A stretch of DNA of 64,000 nucleotides from an uncultured Acetobacteraceae bacterium (lineage in GTDB: Bacteria > Pseudomonadota > Alphaproteobacteria > Acetobacterales > Acetobacteraceae), in the NCBI GenBank assembly GCA_943912335.1, contig CALTUD010000017.1, positions 1 through 64,000 on the forward strand. The letters run 5' to 3'. This document shows positions 41,264 through 50,408 of this stretch, one piece after another (position 1 is the first letter of the stretch; the number at the start of each line of letters is the position of its first letter). The notes beneath the pieces were generated by a model, which worked only from the letters and a program-made list of their open reading frames with translations, was not told the DNA's origin and searched no databases. The position numbers and the translations under genes are program-made.

Positions 41264-41653
41264 ATGCGACGCGACCCGATCGGACTCGTCTGGCTGGCCG
41301 GGCTCGGCCTCGCCGTTCTGCTGACCGTGTATGGCCCGTCCGTCCTGGGCTTCGATCCGGGGCTGATCCTGAACCGGATCGGCGTCACGCTGCGCGGCCT
41401 GAGCGATCCGGCGCTGCGCATGGTCCGTGGGTTCGCCATTGCCGCGTTCGCGGTGTTCGTCGTGCTCTGCGTTCTGGCGCGCCGTCGCGGTCAGCCCGCC
41501 ATGGCGATGGCGATCGTGGTGTCGGTCCTGTTCGTGATCCTGGCCGGCGGCCCGGGCGGCTGGAACACGCATCTGCACGACGCGCACTGGCCGGCGGCGC
41601 TGCTGGTGTCGCTGGTCGGCGCCCTGCTGATGACGGGGCGCCTGCGCCGCTGA
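41264..41653 (+). CDS. Small membrane protein downstream of the rhamnose genes
   Basis: This 129-residue protein is unrecognised. It has about four membrane helices (LVWLAGLGLAVLLTVYG, GFAIAAFAVFVVLCVLA, MAIVVSVLFVILAGG, PAALLVSLVGALLMTG), with a loop NTHLHDAH containing three histidines. The ATG follows GAGGGAGAACGCG. It is last in the rfb transcript and may help export or assemble rhamnose polymers, but that is by position only. Confidence 0.65.
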   Translation: MRRDPIGLVWLAGLGLAVLLTVYGPSVLGFDPGLILNRIGVTLRGLSDPALRMVRGFAIAAFAVFVVLCVLARRRGQPAMAMAIVVSVLFVILAGGPGGWNTHLHDAHWPAALLVSLVGALLMTGRLRR

Positions 41654-41657
41654 GCGC

Positions 41658-42587
41658 TCAATCGTCGCGCCGGTCGACGCTCTTGAAGCCATAGGTCTCG
41701 TAGCGTGTGGTCAGACGGTTGTTGGCGACCTGCACCACCGTGAAACCCTCAGGCGTGCCCAGATGGGTGCCGTGCCACCAATTGCCGCTGACCGCGCCGC
41801 CGGTGATGAACGGGATGCCGCGCCAGAGAACGGTCTCGTTCACATGGGTATGGCCCTGCAACACACCGAGCAAGTTGCGCCCGTAGAACAGCGCCAGCAC
41901 TTCGGCTGCGTTGATCACGCTGAGCTTGTGCTTGCCGCAATCCGGGGATGGCGGCAGGTATTGCCCGTAGGCGGTGACCAGTGGGATGTGGCTGGCGACG
42001 ATGATCGGCTGCCCCGGTGGCAGTCTGTTCAACTCCGAAGCCAGCCACGCGATCTGCGCCGCGTCGATCCGGCCTTCGTAGTCGCGATCGTCGGTCAACC
42101 CGATCGAATCCAGCACGAAGAACTGCACGCCGCGATGGCGGAAGCTGTAATGCAGGGCGCCCCAATGATCCTGGAAGTATTTTTTGCCGTAGAGCGGATC
42201 GTTCGGCAGCGCGCCGCTCTTGGGATAGACGCCGAAGCAGTCGTGATTGCCGATCATGTTGCGGATCGGCAGCGCCAGATCCTGTTCCGTCCGCTTGTAG
42301 AGATCGGCCAGCATGTCCGCCCGTCCGCGTGCCACGCCCAGCGCGTCGAACACGTGGTCGCCGCCCTGGAGCACGAAATCGCCGCCGATCGCCCGGGCGC
42401 GCCGGAACGCGTCGGCGCAGCCGGCGGTGGCGTTCAGCTCGGGCTGGAGATGCGTGTCGGTGACGAACAGGAAGGAGAAGCTTTCATGCGGCAGCGGCGC
42501 GACTTCGGCGCGTGCGGCGCCGCCGATCAGACCCAAAGTGGCGATGCCGCCGCCCAGAAGCGTGCGCCGTCCGATTGGCGTGGTCAT
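41658..42587 (-). CDS. Exported metallophosphoesterase (Tat signal)
   Basis: This 309-residue calcineurin-like phosphoesterase has all five metal-binding blocks: VTDTHLQPE, LQGGDHVFD, MIGNHDCFG, VASHIPLV and LQGHTHVNE. The N-terminus carries the twin-arginine motif GRRTLLGGG followed by a hydrophobic stretch ending in AARA, so the folded protein is sent to the periplasm. The ATG at 42587 places the signal right. It lies 70 bp behind prpB on the same strand and could ride on that transcript; no link to propionate use is evident. Confidence 0.88.
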   Translation of the reverse strand: MTTPIGRRTLLGGGIATLGLIGGAARAEVAPLPHESFSFLFVTDTHLQPELNATAGCADAFRRARAIGGDFVLQGGDHVFDALGVARGRADMLADLYKRTEQDLALPIRNMIGNHDCFGVYPKSGALPNDPLYGKKYFQDHWGALHYSFRHRGVQFFVLDSIGLTDDRDYEGRIDAAQIAWLASELNRLPPGQPIIVASHIPLVTAYGQYLPPSPDCGKHKLSVINAAEVLALFYGRNLLGVLQGHTHVNETVLWRGIPFITGGAVSGNWWHGTHLGTPEGFTVVQVANNRLTTRYETYGFKSVDRRDD

Positions 42588-42657
42588 GTCGCGGCTCCCG
42601 TTCGGTTCCGCGCCTGCATGCGCGCTGGGAGCCAGCGGGTAAAATGACGGTTTCGCG

Positions 42658-43569
42658 TCAGGACGGGTCCGGCAGCACCGTGCGGACGATGGAGGCATCG
42701 AGCGCTTCGTAGTCGTCGTAGCCGATGGTGGCGTAGAGTTCGCGCCGCGTCTGCATGCGCGGCAGCATCGCCTCGGTCGAGCCGTCGCGCCGGATCGTCT
42801 CGTACAGCTCCTGCTGCGCCTTGTTGGCGACGCGCAAGGAGCTGACTGGCCAGATCACCATCTTGTAGCCGAACTGCTCGAACGCCGCGGCGGTGAAGAA
42901 CGGTGTGCGGCCGAACTCGGTCATGTTGGCGAGCAGGGGAACGCCCGGCATGCGTCGCGCGAATTCGCGGAACATCTCCGCGTCGAGCATGGCCTCGGGG
43001 AAGATCGCATCCGCACCGGCTTCGACGTAGAGCTTGGCGCGGGCGATCGCCGCGTCCATGCCTTCGGAGGCGGCGGCATCGGTGCGGGCGACCACCACCA
43101 GGTGGCGTCGCGCTTTTGCCGCCGCGGCGATTTTCACCGCCATGTCGGCCGGTGCGGTGAGTTTCTTGTCGTTCAGATGCCCGCATTTCTTGGGCAGGAG
43201 CTGATCTTCCAGATGCAGCGCCGCAGCACCCGCTTCCTCGAAGGCGCGCACGGTGTGCATCACGTTTAGCGCTTCGCCGTAACCCGTGTCGGCATCGACG
43301 AGAACCGGAAGGCCGGACGCGCGGGAGACCTGACGGATAAAGAAACACACCTCGTCCACGGTGATGATGCCCAGATCGGGCAGGCCCATGGAGGCGGTCA
43401 TCGCGGCGCCGGACAGATAACAGCTTTCGAATCCTGCAGCCTTCGCCTGCAACGAGGCCTGACCGTTATGCGTGCCGGGAATCTGCAGAATGCCGTCGCG
43501 TTCGAGGAGGCGGCGGAAGCGAAGCCCTGCGGGTTCGGTCGGGAGATCCTGCGCGATGAGATAAGGCAT
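42658..43569 (-). CDS. prpB: 2-methylisocitrate lyase
   Basis: This 303-residue ICL/PEPM-family lyase splits 2-methylisocitrate into pyruvate and succinate, the last step of the methylcitrate cycle. It has YLSGAAMTASMGLPDLGIIT, the metal-binding VLVDADTGYG, the catalytic KKCGH loop and VARTDAAASEGMDAAIARA. Its place behind prpC and prpD confirms it over isocitrate lyase paralogues. It starts 10 bp after the prpC stop. Confidence 0.96.
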   Translation of the reverse strand: MPYLIAQDLPTEPAGLRFRRLLERDGILQIPGTHNGQASLQAKAAGFESCYLSGAAMTASMGLPDLGIITVDEVCFFIRQVSRASGLPVLVDADTGYGEALNVMHTVRAFEEAGAAALHLEDQLLPKKCGHLNDKKLTAPADMAVKIAAAAKARRHLVVVARTDAAASEGMDAAIARAKLYVEAGADAIFPEAMLDAEMFREFARRMPGVPLLANMTEFGRTPFFTAAAFEQFGYKMVIWPVSSLRVANKAQQELYETIRRDGSTEAMLPRMQTRRELYATIGYDDYEALDASIVRTVLPDPS

Positions 43570-43579
43570 GATTCTGTGC

Positions 43580-44728
43580 TCAACCGCGCGCGTCGAGCGG
43601 CACGAAGGGGAGGTTCTCCGGGCCGATATACTGCGCTGTCGGGCGGATGATCTTGTTGTCGGCGCGCTGTTCGATCGCGTGCGCGGCCCAGCCGGCCGTC
43701 CGGGCCATCACGAACAGGGGCGTGAACATCGCGGTGGGAACGCCCATCGCGGCGTAGGACACGGCGGAAAACCAGTCCAGATTGGCGAACATCTTCTTGC
43801 TGTCGGCCATCACGCGTTCGATACGCTCGGCGACCAGAAACCGTGCAAGCGTCCCTGACTCTTCGGAGAGTTCGCGGGCGATCCGTTTGATCACCGCATT
43901 GCGTGGATCGCTGACGGTATAGACCGGATGTCCGAAGCCAATCACCACCTCCTTGCGGGCGATCCGCTCTGCGATATCCGCCTCCGCCTCGTCCGGCGTG
44001 GCGTAACGGGCCTGGATGTCGAGCGCGACCTCGTTGGCGCCCCCATGTTTGGGGCCGCGCAACGCGCCGATTCCTGCCGTTACCGCCGAATACAGATCTG
44101 AACCGGTGCCGGCGACCACGCGTGCGGCGAAGGTGGAAGCGTTGAATTCGTGTTCCGCATACAGGATCAGGGAGATATGCATCGCACGCACCCATCTCTC
44201 CGGCGGTTTCTCGCCGTGCAGGAGATGCAGGAAATGCGCGCCGATGCTGTCGTCATCGGTATCCACGTCGACCGAGACGCCGTTCTGCGTGGCGTGGAAC
44301 CAGATCAGCAGCATGGAGCCGAGCGAGGCCAGCAAGCGGTCGGCGATGTCGCGCGCGCCGGCGAAATTGTGGTCGTCCCGTTCAGGAAGAACGCAGCCCA
44401 GCGCCGAAACACCCGTGCGCATCACGTCCATCGGGTGCGATGCGGCCGGCAGGTTTTCCAGAACGGCCCGCACCTGCGCAGGGACGCCGCGCAGACGCTT
44501 GAGCTTGCGCTTGTATGCGGCGAGTTCGGCACGGTTGGGCAACGAGCCATGAACCAGAAGATGAGCGACTTCCTCGAACTCGCATTGTTCCGCAAGATCC
44601 AGAATGTCGTAGCCGCGATAATGAAGATCGTTTCCGGTGCGGCCGACCGTGCACAACGCCGTGTTGCCGGCGACCACGCCGGAAAGGGCGACGGATTTCT
44701 TCGGCTTCGGTGCCGTGTTCTCCGTCAT
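43580..44728 (-). CDS. prpC: 2-methylcitrate synthase
   Basis: This 382-residue citrate-synthase-family enzyme condenses propionyl-CoA with oxaloacetate. The three catalytic residues are present: His in GPKHGGANEVAL, His in VIGFGHPVYTVSDPRN and Asp in ANLDWFSAVSYAAMGVPTAM. The pattern GVVAGNTALCTVGRTGNDL near the N-terminus is typical of PrpC. It overlaps the prpD stop (TGATG). It is placed as prpC rather than housekeeping gltA by length and context. Confidence 0.95.
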   Translation of the reverse strand: MTENTAPKPKKSVALSGVVAGNTALCTVGRTGNDLHYRGYDILDLAEQCEFEEVAHLLVHGSLPNRAELAAYKRKLKRLRGVPAQVRAVLENLPAASHPMDVMRTGVSALGCVLPERDDHNFAGARDIADRLLASLGSMLLIWFHATQNGVSVDVDTDDDSIGAHFLHLLHGEKPPERWVRAMHISLILYAEHEFNASTFAARVVAGTGSDLYSAVTAGIGALRGPKHGGANEVALDIQARYATPDEAEADIAERIARKEVVIGFGHPVYTVSDPRNAVIKRIARELSEESGTLARFLVAERIERVMADSKKMFANLDWFSAVSYAAMGVPTAMFTPLFVMARTAGWAAHAIEQRADNKIIRPTAQYIGPENLPFVPLDARG

Positions 44729-46227
44729 CAGAAGATGCCCTTCTCACCGCGTCGTAGCGAGTCTCCGGGCAGGGCGATGGTGAGTTGCGACAGGTCCCGC
44801 GCGTCGAGGTCCGGCAGGCGCTGCACCAGGGAGAGAAAGCGCTCCGACTCTGCCGGCTCGAGAATATCCCCGGTCAGGACACGGAATTTGCGAATGTAGT
44901 CCGCACGCTGCCAGGGCGTGCGGCCGAGCGTATGCGCGTTCGCGACGGCCAGTTCGCCGTCCACGACCGCGCCGTTGCGGAGCGTGATGACGATGCGGCC
45001 GCCGAACGCCTTCACGGCGGGGTCTTCGGAATGGTAGCGCGCGGTCCAGTCCGGCGTTTCCACGGTGGAGATCTTGCGCCACAGAGCGACCGTATCCGGA
45101 CGTCGCGCGCGCTCCGGCGCGTAGGAGCGCTCGTGGTGCCATTCGCCGTCCTGCAGGGCGACGGCGACGATATACATGATGGAATGATCGAGGGTTTCGC
45201 GCGATGCGTTCGGATCGAATTTCTGCGGATCGTTGGAACCGGTGCCGATCACGTAATGCGTATGGTGCGACGTCTCGATCAGGATGCTCTCGACATCGTC
45301 CCAGTTCTCGATGCGCCGGCCGAGGTCGAAAGCCAGATCGATCAAGGCCTGGCTTTGATATTCGGCGGAATGTTCCTTGGTGTAGGTCGCGAGGATGGCG
45401 CGCTTCGGCTCGCCGGGTGCCGGAAGCGGCACGGTATAGCGGGCGTCCTTGCCGTCCAGCATCCAGCTGATCACGCCGTCTTCGCCTTCGTAGATCGGGC
45501 TCGGCGCGCCCTCGCCGCGCAGGGCGCGATCCACCGCCTCGATCGCCAGCTTGCCGGCATGGCTGGGGGCGAACGCCTTCCAGGACGAGATCTCGCCTTT
45601 GCGCGACTGACGTGTGGCCGTGGTGGTGTGCAACGCCTGCTGCACGGCCTGGAAGATGATCTCCGTCGGCAGGCGTAGCAGGGTTCCGATGCCAGCGGCT
45701 GCGGACGGGCCCAGATGCGCGACGTGATCGATCTTGTGCTTGTGCAGGGATATGCCGCGTACCAGATCGACCTGGATCTCGTAGCCCGTCGCGAGGCCGC
45801 GGACCAGCTCGGCGCCGGTGCAGCCGCATTGCTGAGCCACGGCCAGGATCGGCGGGACGTTGTCGCCGGGATGGGAGTATTCCGCCGCGAGAAAGGTGTC
45901 GTGGTAATCCAGCTCCCGCACGGCGGTGCCGTTGGCCCACGCGGCCCACTCCGCATGCACGCGCACATCCGGGCCGCAGCCGAACACGGTGGCGCCGCCG
46001 GGACGGGCATGCGCCAGCGCCTGATCGCGCGCCGTGACCACCGGGTGCCGGTTCGCCGACGCGATCGCCACGGCGGCGTTGTCGATCAAACGGTTGACGA
46101 TCATCTCCGCGACGTCGTGTTCCACGGCCACGGGATCGGAGGCCACAGTCGCGATCTTCCAGGCGAGCTGGTTTTCGCGCGGCAGGCGGTCGCTTTCAGG
46201 ATGAACGCGCACCTCGTGGGAAATCAT
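44728..46227 (-). CDS. prpD: 2-methylcitrate dehydratase
   Basis: This 499-residue MmgE/PrpD-family enzyme makes 2-methyl-cis-aconitate. Visible blocks include RLIDNAAVAIASANRHPV, VRELDYHDTFLAAEYSHPGD, KIDHVAHLGPSAAAGIGTLL and ETSHHTHYVIGTGSNDPQ. Only the ATG at 46227 fits the family start; the longer upstream frame is a shadow. It is first in the minus-strand unit prpD-prpC-prpB; the 168-bp gap before it, shared with the divergent broken dioxygenase, should hold the promoter. No PrpR gene is in view. Confidence 0.95.
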   Translation of the reverse strand: MISHEVRVHPESDRLPRENQLAWKIATVASDPVAVEHDVAEMIVNRLIDNAAVAIASANRHPVVTARDQALAHARPGGATVFGCGPDVRVHAEWAAWANGTAVRELDYHDTFLAAEYSHPGDNVPPILAVAQQCGCTGAELVRGLATGYEIQVDLVRGISLHKHKIDHVAHLGPSAAAGIGTLLRLPTEIIFQAVQQALHTTTATRQSRKGEISSWKAFAPSHAGKLAIEAVDRALRGEGAPSPIYEGEDGVISWMLDGKDARYTVPLPAPGEPKRAILATYTKEHSAEYQSQALIDLAFDLGRRIENWDDVESILIETSHHTHYVIGTGSNDPQKFDPNASRETLDHSIMYIVAVALQDGEWHHERSYAPERARRPDTVALWRKISTVETPDWTARYHSEDPAVKAFGGRIVITLRNGAVVDGELAVANAHTLGRTPWQRADYIRKFRVLTGDILEPAESERFLSLVQRLPDLDARDLSQLTIALPGDSLRRGEKGIF

Positions 46228-46395
46228 CGGCAAATCCTGAAGCCGTGGGAACTGATCGCGATTATCCGCCGTGCGACGCGGAGGGCAAAGCCCCGCCCCT
46301 GCATTTTCCTGTGATGCTGCAACGCACAAACGAATGTGACGTGGCGTTGCCGGATGATCTCTTCCGTTCCGGCGGGACGGCACCAGATTCAGGCC

Positions 46396-47190
46396 ATGCA
46401 GCCGACATTCTTCATCAACTAGGGCGGCGCTCCATGCTTCTTTCTCGAACCCGGTCCCTTGCGCGACGCGTGGAGCGATCTGGAAACCCATCTGCGTGGC
46501 TTCGAGGCGGCGCTGGATGCGAAGCCGTCGGTGATCCTGGTCGTATCGGGTCATTGGGACGAGGCGGTGCCGACGGTCAACAGTGCCGCCGCGCCGGACT
46601 TGCTGTTCGATTACAGCGGTTTCCCACCGCACACCTATGAGCTGCAATGGAATGCTCCGGGCGCGCCGGCCCTGGCCGCCACCGTGCGCCGCTTGCTGCA
46701 GGATCAGGGTATCTCCAGCGGAGAAACGAGCCGGCGTGGCTGGGACCATGGCGTGCTCGTGCCGTTGAAGGTGGCGTTTCCGTCCGCCGAAATCCCGACG
46801 CTTCAACTGTCCCTGCAGAGCGATCTGGACTCTGCTGCGCATCTGGCGATCGGCCGGGCGTTGACGCCGCTGCGGCGGGAGAACGTGTTGATCCTCGGCA
46901 GCGGGCAGACCTACCACAACATGCGGGGCTTCCGCGGTGCGGCTGATGGCGCCGATGCCGGGGCGGAGGCCTTCGACGCATGGCTGCGCATGGCGATGAC
47001 GAATGGCGACACGCGGGACGACGCACTGATCGGCTGGGCGACAACACCTGGCGCGCGCGATGCCCAGCCGCACGAGGACTATTTGCTGCCGCTGATGGTG
47101 GCGGCCGGCGCGGCATCCGGCGAATCCGGCCGCGTGGTGTTTCAGGGCCGGGGTTTCGGCAAACCCTTGTCGGGTTTCGGCATCGGTTGA
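46396..47190 (+). pseudogene. DODA-type (LigB family) extradiol ring-cleavage dioxygenase, broken by in-frame TAG at codon 9
   Basis: The frame starts ATG at 46396 and reads MQPTFFIN, then TAG (46420-46422), then GGAPCFFLEPGPLRDAWSD and 240 more residues without a break. In this family that place reads FI(S/N)HGGGP-like, and the His is a ligand of the catalytic metal; the stop takes exactly its place. The later ligands look kept: VVSGHWDE, GSGQTYHNMRG and AQPHEDYLLPL, and so does SRRGWDHGVLVPLKVAFP. A restart at TTG 46459 could give a 243-residue protein without ligand 1. The family cleaves aromatic diols such as DOPA. It is divergent from prpD. Either a recent pseudogene, a sequence error or a changed protein. 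Confidence 0.8.
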
Positions 47191-47196
47191 GGACGG

Positions 47197-47229
47197 GTCT
47201 GCCCGGGGGACGCCGGGCCCCGGGCAGAC
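47197..47229. terminator. Strong stem-loop between convergent genes at 47.2 kb
   Basis: GTCTGCCCGGGG (47197-47208) is perfectly mirrored by CCCCGGGCAGAC (47218-47229), a 12-bp stem with a 9-nt loop, between the stops of the broken dioxygenase and the polyol dehydrogenase. It has no T tract but is well placed as a shared end. Confidence 0.7.
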
Positions 47230-47233
47230 AGGC

Positions 47234-48265
47234 CTAGAGGCGAACGACCGGCTTGAGTTGTGCCGGATCGTGCGTGGCGTCCAGTGCGTCCTGGGTATGG
47301 TCGAGGTCGAACACGCTGGTGATCATGCCGTCGAGGTCGACGGCGCCGCTGGCGGCCAGATGGATTGCGGCAGGCCAGGTATCGGCGTAGCGGAACGTGC
47401 CGGTCAGGGTGATCTCCCGCACCTGGATGATGGAAACGGGCAGCGGAATCTCGTCCGCACCCATTCCGACCAGCACGGCATGACCGCCGCCGCGAACCGC
47501 CCGGATGCCGGACTGCACCGCGCGCGCGGCGCCGGAGCAGTCGATGAAGGCATCCACGCCCAGCGCCTCAACGCTTTCCTGCGACGGGTCGATCGCTCTG
47601 GTGGCGCCGAAACGAAGGGCTGTCTCGCGTCTGGCCGGCATCAGATCGGTGACGATCACCTCTGCCGCGCCGAAGGCCCAGGCGCACTGCGCCGTCATCA
47701 CGCCGATCGGACCTGCTCCGGCGATCAGAACGCGCGATCCCGGCACGATCGCCGCCTTCCGGCACGACCAGATCCCGACAGAAAGCGGTTCGAACAGGGC
47801 AGCCGTGTCGTCCGACACCGTGTCGGGGACGGCGTGGGCGAACATGTCCTGGATCGCCACGTAATCCTGGAACGCACCGTCGATCGGCGGCGTGGCGTAG
47901 AATTCCATCTTCGGGCAGAGATTGTAGCGGCCGGCCAGGCACTGCGCACAGCGTCGGCACGGACGCTGCGGTTCGATCGAGACGCGCTGGCCGAGCCTGG
48001 ACCGGGACACATCGGTACCGACGGCGACGATGCGGCCCGATACTTCGTGACCGAGCACCAAAGGCCGTTCGACCACGAAATCGCCGATACGGCCTTCGCG
48101 GTAATAATGCACGTCAGAGCCGCACACGCCGACCGACGCGACCTTCACCAGCACCTCGTCTGCCGCCAGGGTCGGAACCGGACGGTCTTCCATCCGGACG
48201 ACGCCTTTTTCCATCAGAACCGCCGCCCGCATGCGGTCCGGGATGTTCGTGTCTGCCGTGGTCAT
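47234..48265 (-). CDS. Zinc-dependent polyol (xylitol/sorbitol-type) dehydrogenase
   Basis: This 343-residue MDR-family enzyme oxidises a polyol to a ketose with NAD. Catalytic zinc ligands are in VASVGVCGSDVHYYREG and VLGHEVSGRIV; the structural zinc Cys set is CRRCAQCLAGRYNLC. The cofactor loop is VLIAGAGPIGVMTAQCAW. It is closest in pattern to xylitol and sorbitol dehydrogenases, which suit acetic acid bacteria. The ATG has AGGAGGAAAACGATCC before it. A GC-rich inverted repeat lies just upstream of that site. Confidence 0.88.
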   Translation of the reverse strand: MTTADTNIPDRMRAAVLMEKGVVRMEDRPVPTLAADEVLVKVASVGVCGSDVHYYREGRIGDFVVERPLVLGHEVSGRIVAVGTDVSRSRLGQRVSIEPQRPCRRCAQCLAGRYNLCPKMEFYATPPIDGAFQDYVAIQDMFAHAVPDTVSDDTAALFEPLSVGIWSCRKAAIVPGSRVLIAGAGPIGVMTAQCAWAFGAAEVIVTDLMPARRETALRFGATRAIDPSQESVEALGVDAFIDCSGAARAVQSGIRAVRGGGHAVLVGMGADEIPLPVSIIQVREITLTGTFRYADTWPAAIHLAASGAVDLDGMITSVFDLDHTQDALDATHDPAQLKPVVRL

Positions 48266-48281
48266 GGATCGTTTTCCTCCT

Positions 48282-48311
48282 CGAGCCCCCGTTGTGCGAC
48301 TATGGGGCTCG
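48282..48311. promoter_or_regulatory. Leader inverted repeat before the polyol dehydrogenase
   Basis: CGAGCCCC at 48282-48289 is mirrored by GGGGCTCG at 48304-48311 with a 14-nt loop, directly upstream of the ribosome-binding site of the dehydrogenase. It could be an operator or an mRNA hairpin that alters translation. Confidence 0.35.
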
Positions 48312-48393
48312 GCTTGGAATGGGTTGGACGTTTTTTCCAGGACGCTTGTCGTGGTTTCGCGAGATTGTGGGGGACCGGGGGTTTCCGATGGTC

Positions 48394-48801
48394 TCAGGCC
48401 AGCGCGTGGGCGGGTGCGGACATGGTGCCGGCCATGACCGGTGCCGGCATCGCCGGGTCCGAACGCTCCGGGCGCTCGAGTCCATCGGCCATGTCGGTGT
48501 TGACCTGAACCAGAGGCGCCAGTGGCAGGTCGTTCAGCACTGCCTTGGTGGAGTAATTCAGGGAGAACACGGCCAGACGGAGCAGATCGTCGCGAAGAAT
48601 TTGCGGCAACGCACAGCTCGGGCTGGTCACTTCGCGATAAACACCCGACCATACCCGATGATTGATGTTGAGCGCGTTGTTCCGGTCGGCCTTGTTGGAC
48701 GCTTCCTTCAAGGTCCGTGCGGTCAGGCGGAACGCCATCGCCTCTTCCTCACGCGGTGACAGGGCGGGGGAGCGGGCGGAGTAGGCGGAATAGCCCTTCA
48801 T
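48394..48801 (-). CDS. flaF: Flagellar biosynthesis regulator FlaF
   Basis: This 135-residue protein matches FlaF, an alphaproteobacterial helper needed for flagellin production in partnership with the repressor FlbT. Family blocks include YSAYSARSPALSPREEEAMA, HRVWSGVYREVTSPSCALP and LRLAVFSLNYSTKAVLND. FlbT, usually beside it, is not in the window. It lies 71 bp behind the flagellin gene on the same strand, with a terminator between them that may lower its expression. The C-terminus beyond 110 (DPAMPAPVMAGTMSAPAHAL) is low complexity. Confidence 0.92.
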   Translation of the reverse strand: MKGYSAYSARSPALSPREEEAMAFRLTARTLKEASNKADRNNALNINHRVWSGVYREVTSPSCALPQILRDDLLRLAVFSLNYSTKAVLNDLPLAPLVQVNTDMADGLERPERSDPAMPAPVMAGTMSAPAHALA

Positions 48802-48831
48802 GGCTTCGATTCCTCAAAACGGTTCGTCGAA

Positions 48832-48863
48832 ACCGCCCGCCCCGATAGGCGGGGACGGGCGGT
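48832..48863 (-). terminator. Terminator behind the flagellin gene
   Basis: On the minus strand, ACCGCCCGTCCCCG pairs with CGGGGCGGGCGGT (one bulge) with a short CCTAT loop, then TTTCG. It lies between flagellin and flaF and should end most flagellin transcripts. Confidence 0.7.
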
Positions 48864-48872
48864 GAAGCGATA

Positions 48873-50360
48873 TCAGCGGAACAGCGACATCAGCGACGAA
48901 GACTGCGAGTTCGCGATCGACAGCGACTGGATGGCGAGCTGCTGCTTGGTCTGCAGCGATGTCAGCTTGGCGCTTTCCGCCGACAGGTCGGCATCGGTCA
49001 GCGCGCCTTCGCCGGTGGTCAGCGCGTCGCTCAGCGACGACACGGTGCTCTGCAGACCGGTCAGCTGGTTGGTGGAGGAACCCAGCGAGGAGCTGATCTT
49101 GTTCATGGACGTGATGGCGGCATTCACGGCCAGCAGCGCGTAGGTGGAGCCGGAGGTGTTGGTCGCCTTGGCATTGGCGTCGGAGGCGACGGTGACGGCC
49201 GCGCCGTTGACGGAGTCGAGGTTGCCGCCGGCGATCTGGAGGTCGCCCGTCGTGGAGTCCTTGGAAACGCCGAAGCCCTGGTTCTGCACCGCCGCCATCA
49301 TCTTGTTCGCCGTCGTGCTGGCCGAGTCGGTGGACTTGGTCGCGACTTCGACGAAGGTGCTCTTGGCGGTGATGTTGCCGTTCTGGTCCATGCCGGTGGA
49401 CACGCTGACGCTCATGTTGCCGCTGGCATCCTGGCCATAGCTCAGGGTCTGGGCGGCGCCCGTCGTGTTGTTGGTGATGACCATGTTGGTCATGCCGCTG
49501 CTGTCCACGCTCGACGTGGCGGTGAAGCCGCTGCCGATGGTGACCGTCGGTGCCCCGCCCATGGTCGTCTGGTTGAAGGCGAAGGTGAACGCCTTGGTGG
49601 CCGTGTTGCCGGTGCCCTGGGTGTTGGCCTTGTTGTTGATCGCGGTGGTCAGCGCGGTCTCGCCGGCATCGTTGCCGCCGGTGGCGGATGCGACCTCGAA
49701 CGTCAGGGAGTTCGCCTGATTGGTCGCGGAGCCGGTGCCGCTGGCGACCGAGCTCGTCTGCAGCTTCAGGCTGTCGCCGGCGGCGAGGCCCGCGGTGCCG
49801 ATCGAGATGTCGAGGCCGCTCTGGTTCACGTTGAGGCCGCTCAGACCCAGGCCGGCGGAGGTGGCGTTGTAGCCGGTCTGGGTGAACAGCGTGCCGTTCA
49901 CGTCCTGGGCGGCGGTGGCCTTGGTGGAGGTGACGCCGTTGCCGATCGCACCGGCCAGCAGGTTGGCGCCCTTGAAGGTGGCGCCGTTGGCGGCCGCGTC
50001 GATCTGGCTCAGCGTCTTGTTGATGGTGTCGTTCATCGTCGAGGCATCGAGATTGCCGGTCTGGCCTTCGGTGAGCGACTGGGACAGGGTGGACAACAGG
50101 TTGGAGATGGTGGCGCCCTGCGTGGAAGCCATGCTCACGACCTGGGATGCGGTCTGCAGACCGGTGGACACGCCGGAAAGGGCGGAGATCTGCGAGTTCA
50201 TGGTCTGCGAGATGGCGTAGATCGCCGGGTCGTCGGACGCGCCGTTGACCTTCTTGCCAGTGGAGATCTGGTTTTCGGTCATGGTGAGCGCGGCATTGGT
50301 GCTGCGCAGGCTGGCGAGCGCCGCCATGGACGCGGTATTGGTATTGATGGAAAAGGCCAT
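48873..50360 (-). CDS. Flagellin
   Basis: This 495-residue protein builds the flagellar filament. The conserved N-terminal D0/D1 domain reads INTNTASMAALASLRSTNAA, ISTGKKVNGASDDPAIYAIS and so on; the C-terminal D0 domain ends in KQQLAIQSLSIANSQSSSLM then SLFR. The middle (about 170-400) is a variable, Thr/Ser/Gly/Asn-rich surface domain (for example QTTMGGAPTVTIGSGFTATS). No export signal is cut; it leaves by the flagellar secretion system. Upstream lie GAAGGAAAACGATC and a full CtrA site. No other flagellar gene except flaF is present. Confidence 0.95.
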   Translation of the reverse strand: MAFSINTNTASMAALASLRSTNAALTMTENQISTGKKVNGASDDPAIYAISQTMNSQISALSGVSTGLQTASQVVSMASTQGATISNLLSTLSQSLTEGQTGNLDASTMNDTINKTLSQIDAAANGATFKGANLLAGAIGNGVTSTKATAAQDVNGTLFTQTGYNATSAGLGLSGLNVNQSGLDISIGTAGLAAGDSLKLQTSSVASGTGSATNQANSLTFEVASATGGNDAGETALTTAINNKANTQGTGNTATKAFTFAFNQTTMGGAPTVTIGSGFTATSSVDSSGMTNMVITNNTTGAAQTLSYGQDASGNMSVSVSTGMDQNGNITAKSTFVEVATKSTDSASTTANKMMAAVQNQGFGVSKDSTTGDLQIAGGNLDSVNGAAVTVASDANAKATNTSGSTYALLAVNAAITSMNKISSSLGSSTNQLTGLQSTVSSLSDALTTGEGALTDADLSAESAKLTSLQTKQQLAIQSLSIANSQSSSLMSLFR

Positions 50361-50408
50361 GATCGTTTTCCTTCGAGATTACTTCGGCATGATCGTGAGC
50401 CTTTGGGG

